From: Pseudoxanthomonas kaohsiungensis
Lineage (GTDB): Bacteria > Pseudomonadota > Gammaproteobacteria > Xanthomonadales > Xanthomonadaceae
Assembly: GCF_010211765.1 (NCBI RefSeq)
Contig: NZ_PDWO01000008.1
Location: 62,001-126,000, forward strand
DNA: 64,000 bases
Direction: 5' to 3'
Below, piece by piece: positions 59,510-64,000 of the stretch. A program made the position numbers and the translations under genes. The notes under the pieces were generated by a model. The model was given only the letters and a program-made list of their open reading frames with translations. It did no database searches and was not told the DNA's origin. The first letter of the stretch is position 1. Each line of letters starts with the position of its first letter.

Positions 59510-61204
59510 ATGGCCAGGACCAAGGAATCCGTCGTGACCCAGAGCTTCCGCCAGGCGATGGCCTGGCTGCACACCTGGTTCGGCCTGGTGCTCGGCTTCG
59601 TGCTGATGGCCGCGTTCTTCTTCGGCGCGCTGTCGGTGTTCGACCGCGAGATCGACCGCTGGTCGATCCCCGCCACGCGCTTCGAACCGCAGCCGATGCC
59701 GTCGTACGAGAAGATCCTGCGCCCGGCGTTCGAGCGCATGCAGCCGCTGCCGGCGGCGGTGGAGGCGATGGCGCCGCGGGTCGACGGTCCGATGCCGCAG
59801 CGCTTCGACACCGTCGGCAGCTGGAGCGCCTACACCACCCACCGCGACCCGGTGCTGGCGCTGTTCGCCGGCTACGTGGTGCCCAACGCGAAGGACCCGG
59901 ACGAGCAGGTCTGGGCCTACGCCACCATCGATCCGCGCGACGGCACTTCGCTGCCGGATGACCGCCTCAAGCTGGGCAGCGGATTTTTCTACCCGATGCA
60001 CTACAGCCTGACCCTGGACTGGAAGAACCTCGGCTTCTGGATCGTCGGCCTGGCGGCGCTGGCCATGCTGGCCGCGCTGGTGAGCGGGGTGGTCATGCAC
60101 CGCAAGCTGTTCCGCGAGCTGTTCACCTTCCGCCCGGGCAAGGCGCGCCTGCGCAGCGTGCTCGATCTGCACAACCTGACCGGCGTGGTCGCGCTGCCGT
60201 TCCACTTCTTCTTCGCCTTCACCGGCCTGCTGATCTTCGCCGCGACCTATTACTTCCCGGTCGGCCATACCCAGCTGCACGACCTGCACGACCGCTATGC
60301 GGAGATCGAGGCCAGCCAGACCGGCCTGCCGCACGAGCGCGCCGGCGTAGCCGCGGGCCTGGCCAACGTCGATGTGATGGTGGCCGAGGCGCAGCGGCGC
60401 TGGGAGGCGGCTGGCAAGGCCGGCGACGTCGGCTTCCTGGTGCTGATGCACGTGGGCGACGCCAATGGCTATGTCAGCGTGTACCGCGCCGGCACCGACC
60501 GCATCGCCCTGGTCGGCGACGGCATCCACTTCAAGGCCAGCACCGGCGAGCTGATCCGCGAGGATCCGGCGGCCACGCCGGTCGCCAAGGCCGCCGAGTT
60601 CCTGACCGGCCTGCACCTGCAGCATTTCCGCCACTGGCTGCTGCGCTGGCTGTACGTGCTTGGCGGACTGGCCGGGGCGGTCTGCATCGCCACCGGCTTC
60701 GTGTTCTTCGTCGAGAAGCGCAAGCGCCAGCACGCGCTGGCCGGCAGCCAGGGCGCGCGGATCGTCGATGCGCTGGCGGTCGCCAGCGTCGCCGGGATGG
60801 TCATCGCCACGCTGTCGATCCTGGTTGCCAACCGCCTGCTGCCCGATGACCTGACTGGCCGCGGTGACTGGGAGCGCTACGCCTTCTGGGGCAGCTGGGT
60901 GCTGGCGCTGCTGCACGCCGCCTGGCGCAGCGCGCCAGTGGCCCGCGGCCTGCCCAATCCGGCCTGGCGCGAGCAGTGCTGGGTGATCGCAGCCCTGGCC
61001 GTGGCCGCGATGCTGCTGAACTGGCTCACCACCGGCGACCACCTGCTGCGCACGCTCGCCGCCGGCTACTGGCCGGTCGCCGGCGTCGACCTGGCGTTGC
61101 TGGCCACCGCGGCGATCGCCGCCGCCGCCGGCCGCATGTTCGGCCGTCGCACCACTGCGCGCGCCGATGCGCGCATGCGCGAGCAGGAGGCCGCGCATGC
61201 CTGA
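59510..61204 (+). CDS. PepSY-associated transmembrane protein, iron-uptake type
   Basis: A 564-aa inner-membrane protein of the PepSY_TM family found in siderophore operons (PiuB/FsrB-like). Helix 1 is WLHTWFGLVLGFVLMAAFFFGALSVFDREIDRW; a further helix pair includes VLDLHNLTGVVALPFHFFFAFTGLLIFAATYYF with conserved histidines (HNLTG, PFHFFF) that probably bind heme for cytoplasmic-side electron transfer or ferric reduction. A large periplasmic PepSY domain separates the helices. MARTKESVVTQSFRQ is the chosen start. The stop overlaps the next gene. Confidence 0.9.
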   Translation: MARTKESVVTQSFRQAMAWLHTWFGLVLGFVLMAAFFFGALSVFDREIDRWSIPATRFEPQPMPSYEKILRPAFERMQPLPAAVEAMAPRVDGPMPQRFDTVGSWSAYTTHRDPVLALFAGYVVPNAKDPDEQVWAYATIDPRDGTSLPDDRLKLGSGFFYPMHYSLTLDWKNLGFWIVGLAALAMLAALVSGVVMHRKLFRELFTFRPGKARLRSVLDLHNLTGVVALPFHFFFAFTGLLIFAATYYFPVGHTQLHDLHDRYAEIEASQTGLPHERAGVAAGLANVDVMVAEAQRRWEAAGKAGDVGFLVLMHVGDANGYVSVYRAGTDRIALVGDGIHFKASTGELIREDPAATPVAKAAEFLTGLHLQHFRHWLLRWLYVLGGLAGAVCIATGFVFFVEKRKRQHALAGSQGARIVDALAVASVAGMVIATLSILVANRLLPDDLTGRGDWERYAFWGSWVLALLHAAWRSAPVARGLPNPAWREQCWVIAALAVAAMLLNWLTTGDHLLRTLAAGYWPVAGVDLALLATAAIAAAAGRMFGRRTTARADARMREQEAAHA

Positions 61205-61523
61205 GCCGAGCCACGCGGGCTGGTTGCTGGCCGCGGCCCTGGCGGCATGCCTGGCAGGCATGGGTTGGCTGGCGCTGGCGATGGAGGTCCATGCCCGCCA
61301 GGTCTGGGGCAGGGCGCTGGCACGCGGGAGCGCGAAGCTGCTGCGCCTGCTCGGCGCGACGGCACTGGCCGCCAGCCTGTGGCTGTGCCTGGCGGCCGAC
61401 CACGCCACGATGGCGGTGCTGGTCTGGACCATGGCCGTGGCGGGTGCGGCGCTGGCCATCGCCTTGACCCTGGCCTGGCGCGCGCGCTGGCTGGCGCTGC
61501 TGGCGCCGTGGGTGCGACGCTGA
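61197..61523 (+). CDS. DUF3325 small membrane protein
   Basis: A 108-aa membrane protein with about three helices (LAAALAACLAGMGWLALAM, LGATALAASLWLCLAAD, VLVWTMAVAGAALAIALTLAW). DUF3325 proteins follow PepSY genes in the same operons. Its ATG lies eight nt before the end of the PepSY gene, so they are translationally coupled. Function unknown; likely an accessory of the inner-membrane reductase. Confidence 0.85.
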   Translation: MPEPSHAGWLLAAALAACLAGMGWLALAMEVHARQVWGRALARGSAKLLRLLGATALAASLWLCLAADHATMAVLVWTMAVAGAALAIALTLAWRARWLALLAPWVRR

Positions 61524-61628
61524 TCCTGGCGCGGCGCCCGTGGCGCATGCGCCGGGCAGGGCGCGTCCGGCCTGCCCGGGGCGCACTGCGGCCAGCATCG
61601 TCCAGAGACCAGGCAGCGGGGGCAATCC

Positions 61629-62306
61629 ATGTCGTTCGATGATCCGCAGGCCGTGGCCAGCTACGCGCAGGGACCGCTTCGGCTGGTGCCGGGCTTCGAG
61701 GCCCTGCAGCGGATGGCGGCGTTGCTGCTGGAGGAATCGGTGCCCGTCGACGGACGGGTGCTGGTGGTGGGGGCCGGCGGTGGCCTGGAGCTGAAGGTGT
61801 TCGCCGACCGGCAACCGGGCTGGCGGTTCGCCGGCGTCGATCCGTCGCGCGAGATGCTCTCGCTGGCGCGGTCCACGCTGGGCGTGCAGGCCGGGCGCGT
61901 GGATTTCCACGAAGGCTACGTCGACACCGCGCCGGCGGGACCTTATGACGCGGCGACGTGCCTGCTGACCCTGCACTTCGTCGAGCCCGGAGAGCGGCTG
62001 GCCACGCTGGGCCAGATCCGGCGACGGCTGTGGCCCGGTGCGCCGCTGGTCGTGGCGCACCACAGCTTCCCGCAGTCCGGGCCGGACAAGGCGCGCTGGC
62101 TGGAGCGCTACGCGGCGTTCGCCATCGGTTCGGGCGTGCCCGCCGCCAATGCCCGCAAGGCCATCGAGGCGATCGCCCGGCAGCTTCCGGTGCTGCCGCC
62201 GGACGAGGACGAGGCATTGCTGCGACGGGCCGGTTTCGAGCGGGTGGAGCAGTTCTATGCAGGCTTCACGTTCCGCGGCTGGGTGGGCCTGAACGCCGGT
62301 CCCTGA
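61629..62306 (+). CDS. Class I SAM-dependent methyltransferase
   Basis: A 225-aa methyltransferase with a Rossmann core: motif I VLVVGAGGGLELKVFADR, the following acidic strand FAGVDPSREMLSLARSTL, and motif IV PYDAATCLLTLHFVEPGERLATLGQIRRRLWPGAPLVVAHHSFP. The substrate domain gives no identifier. It is downstream of the iron operon but separated by 105 nt, so membership is uncertain. Confidence 0.9.
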   Translation: MSFDDPQAVASYAQGPLRLVPGFEALQRMAALLLEESVPVDGRVLVVGAGGGLELKVFADRQPGWRFAGVDPSREMLSLARSTLGVQAGRVDFHEGYVDTAPAGPYDAATCLLTLHFVEPGERLATLGQIRRRLWPGAPLVVAHHSFPQSGPDKARWLERYAAFAIGSGVPAANARKAIEAIARQLPVLPPDEDEALLRRAGFERVEQFYAGFTFRGWVGLNAGP

Positions 62307-62350
62307 GTCCTCCAGGCCGCGGTACACACGCCGCCGTCGCGCCGCGCCCC

Positions 62351-62356
62351 TACAAT
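62351..62356 (+). promoter_or_regulatory. Candidate -10 box of clsC
   Basis: TACAAT 25 nt before the clsC ATG; no clear -35. Confidence 0.35.
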
Positions 62357-62381
62357 CGCCGCATCCCACGCGACCACGCAC

Positions 62382-63938
62382 ATGAAGAAGAAGCTCAAGT
62401 GGATCGGCATCGCGCTGGCGGCGTTCGTGGCCGCCTCGCTGCTGTCGCTGTACGCGTACGGCCGCTTTGCCGAGCGCGCGCGCGGGCCGGCGGCGTACGC
62501 GATGGACGTGCAGCCGGCCGGCACGCCGCTGGACCGGGCGATCTCGCCGCTGACCTCGGCCCGGCCCGAGGACGCGGGCATCGTCATCCTGTCCGACAAC
62601 CTCGATGCGTTCGCTGTGCGCGCCGCCACCGCGCGCGCGGCCGGGCGCAGCCTGGACCTGCAGTACTACATCTGGCACGCCGACTTCACCGGCAACATGA
62701 TCCACCACGAACTGCTGCAGGCCGCCGACCGCGGCGTGCGCGTGCGGCTGCTGCTGGACGACATGAACGTGCACGGCAGCAAATCGGTGCTGGCGGCGCT
62801 CGACAGCCATCCGCTGGTCGAGGTGCGCCTGTTCAACCCGACCCGCGCGCGCGAGGGCACGATCGCCCGCGGCGTGGAGCTGCTGCTGCGCTTCTTCAGC
62901 CTCAACCGGCGGATGCACAACAAGACCTGGATCGCGGACGGGCGGGTGGCGATCGTCGGCGGCCGCAACATCGGCGACGAATACTTCGACGCGGCCGCCG
63001 ACATCAACTTCATGGACACCGACGCGGCGGTGATCGGGCCGCCGGTGAAACAGGCCGAGGCGATCTTCGATGCCTACTGGAACAGCGCGTCGGCCATCCC
63101 GCTGTCGGCGCTCGTCGAGCCCGGCACCGGCGCGCTGGAGCGGGTCCGTGCCAGCATCGACGCCGGCCTCGCCTCGCCGCGCGCCGCGCCCTACCTGCAG
63201 CGCCTGAAGGACTCGCCCGGGGTCAACGACCTGATGGGCGGCAAGGTCCGCATCCACTGGACCGCCGACGCGGCGATCGTCTCCGACCCGCCGGAGAAGG
63301 CCGAGGGCGCCACGCCGCAGCCGGACTGGATGACGCCGGTGCTGGTCGAGCACGTCTCGGTGGTGGAGCGAGACCTGCGACTGATCTCGCCGTACTTCGT
63401 GCCCGGCACCGAAGGCGTGAACTGGTTCGACAGCGTCCGCCGCCGTGGGGTCGAGGTAGGCATCCTGACCAACTCGCTGGCGGCCAACGACGTGATGGCC
63501 GTGCACGGCGGGTATGCCGGCTACCGGATCCCGCTGCTCGAGCGGGGCGTCTCGCTGTACGAGCTCAAGCCGCACGGCAGCACCAGCGCCAGCCTGTTCG
63601 GTTCCAGCGGCGCCAGCCTGCATACGAAGGCCTACGTGCTGGACGGGCGGCGCGGCTTCATCGGCTCGTTCAACCTGGACCCACGCTCGATGAACCTCAA
63701 CACCGAGATGGGGCTGCTGTTCGAGAGCACCGACGCGGCCGCCGAGCTCGAGGCGCTGTACCGGCGGAAGACCGATCCGCGCACCAGCTACCGGCTCGAA
63801 CTGGTCGACGGCGCGCTGCGCTGGCAGGACGACGCCGCGCAGCCGCCCCGGACCTGGGACCGCGAGCCCGAAGCCAGCCTCTGGCGCCGTGGCGCCGCCC
63901 GCGTGATCGGCTGGCTGCCGGTGGAATCCCAGCTGTAG
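62382..63938 (+). CDS. clsC: Phospholipase D-family cardiolipin synthase, ClsC-like
   Basis: Makes cardiolipin at the inner membrane, in the ClsC type from phosphatidylglycerol and phosphatidylethanolamine. The 518 aa start with a short N-terminal membrane anchor (KWIGIALAAFVAASLLSLYAYG). Two HKD motifs are intact: His179-Lys181-Asp186 in MHNKTWIADG and His414-Lys416-Asp421 in LHTKAYVLDG. SLDLQYYIWHADFTGNMI and GGRNIGDEYFDAAADINFMDTD are ClsC-type segments. Its partner YmdB is not seen here. It is the last gene; the remaining 62 nt hold nothing recognisable. Confidence 0.92.
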   Translation: MKKKLKWIGIALAAFVAASLLSLYAYGRFAERARGPAAYAMDVQPAGTPLDRAISPLTSARPEDAGIVILSDNLDAFAVRAATARAAGRSLDLQYYIWHADFTGNMIHHELLQAADRGVRVRLLLDDMNVHGSKSVLAALDSHPLVEVRLFNPTRAREGTIARGVELLLRFFSLNRRMHNKTWIADGRVAIVGGRNIGDEYFDAAADINFMDTDAAVIGPPVKQAEAIFDAYWNSASAIPLSALVEPGTGALERVRASIDAGLASPRAAPYLQRLKDSPGVNDLMGGKVRIHWTADAAIVSDPPEKAEGATPQPDWMTPVLVEHVSVVERDLRLISPYFVPGTEGVNWFDSVRRRGVEVGILTNSLAANDVMAVHGGYAGYRIPLLERGVSLYELKPHGSTSASLFGSSGASLHTKAYVLDGRRGFIGSFNLDPRSMNLNTEMGLLFESTDAAAELEALYRRKTDPRTSYRLELVDGALRWQDDAAQPPRTWDREPEASLWRRGAARVIGWLPVESQL

Positions 63939-64000
63939 CGGGTGCGTCGCACCGGCGCGTGGCACGCCGGCCTTGAACTTTGACCCGGCCGCGGACGAGG

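Noticed and set aside
61026-63965. Long minus-strand open frame (about 980 codons) opposite clsC and the PepSY gene
   Set aside because: Antisense frame created by codon bias; the plus-strand genes have complete catalytic motifs.

Overview
This 64 kb window is high-GC gammaproteobacterial chromosome, most like the Lysobacter/Luteimonas/Pseudoxanthomonas part of the Xanthomonadaceae. That assignment rests on the gene families, on GTAG-headed REP elements like those of Stenotrophomonas and Pseudomonas, on TANAAT boxes lying close to start codons, and on the linkage asd-fimV-truA-trpF-trpI<>trpB-trpA. It is inference from one window, not a database match. I see no rRNA, tRNA, CRISPR array, prophage, integrase or intact insertion sequence. 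Apart from the repeats this is ordinary core chromosome.

Layout. 1-750: start of a TonB-dependent receptor running off the left edge, with an apparent frameshift in its signal peptide. 0.9-8.7 kb: apbC/mrp, dcd, two tandem membrane microproteins, a HIT protein overlapping a dienelactone hydrolase, rimO, greB, an NlpE-like protein and a HerA-like ATPase. 8.9-17.1 kb: mltD, three tandem REP pairs, the overlapping pair SCO1-psd, prmB, aroC, a 2-hydroxyacid dehydrogenase with a repeated tail, and asd. 17.3-23.7 kb: fimV, truA, trpF, trpI and trpBA. 23.7-24.4 kb: a repeat-only block (11 copies of a 12-bp unit, hexamer runs, two cruciform repeats). 24.4-26.4 kb: ogt overlapping an Ada-type sensor fused to AlkA, a DNA-alkylation repair operon.

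26.5-35 kb: a secreted phosphodiesterase, small secreted proteins, hutU, an EF-hand protein, GFA and DUF1428 proteins, a SpoIIAA-like protein, a MAPEG protein and a ClpP-like lipoprotein. 35-49 kb: deaD, rluF, uspA, a GAF-GGDEF cyclase, two EamA exporters, DUF2238 and DUF72 proteins, a serine hydrolase, a DUF885 lipoprotein, a second GFA protein and a LysR regulator. 49-56.7 kb: a cyclophilin, a PadR/HAAS-sensor pair, an intracellular PHB depolymerase, aqpZ, a pirin, nfi and gpmA. 56.7-61.5 kb: an iron-uptake operon (siderophore receptor, DUF3649, PepSY, DUF3325) behind a clear Fur box. 61.6-64 kb: a methyltransferase and clsC.

The least explained signal is a dispersed ~125-nt element present three times (13476-13601, 23833-23956, 24183-24307). 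Its terminal arms pair within each copy but differ in sequence between copies, so the fold appears to be conserved rather than the sequence. It carries no open reading frame and I do not recognise it by name.
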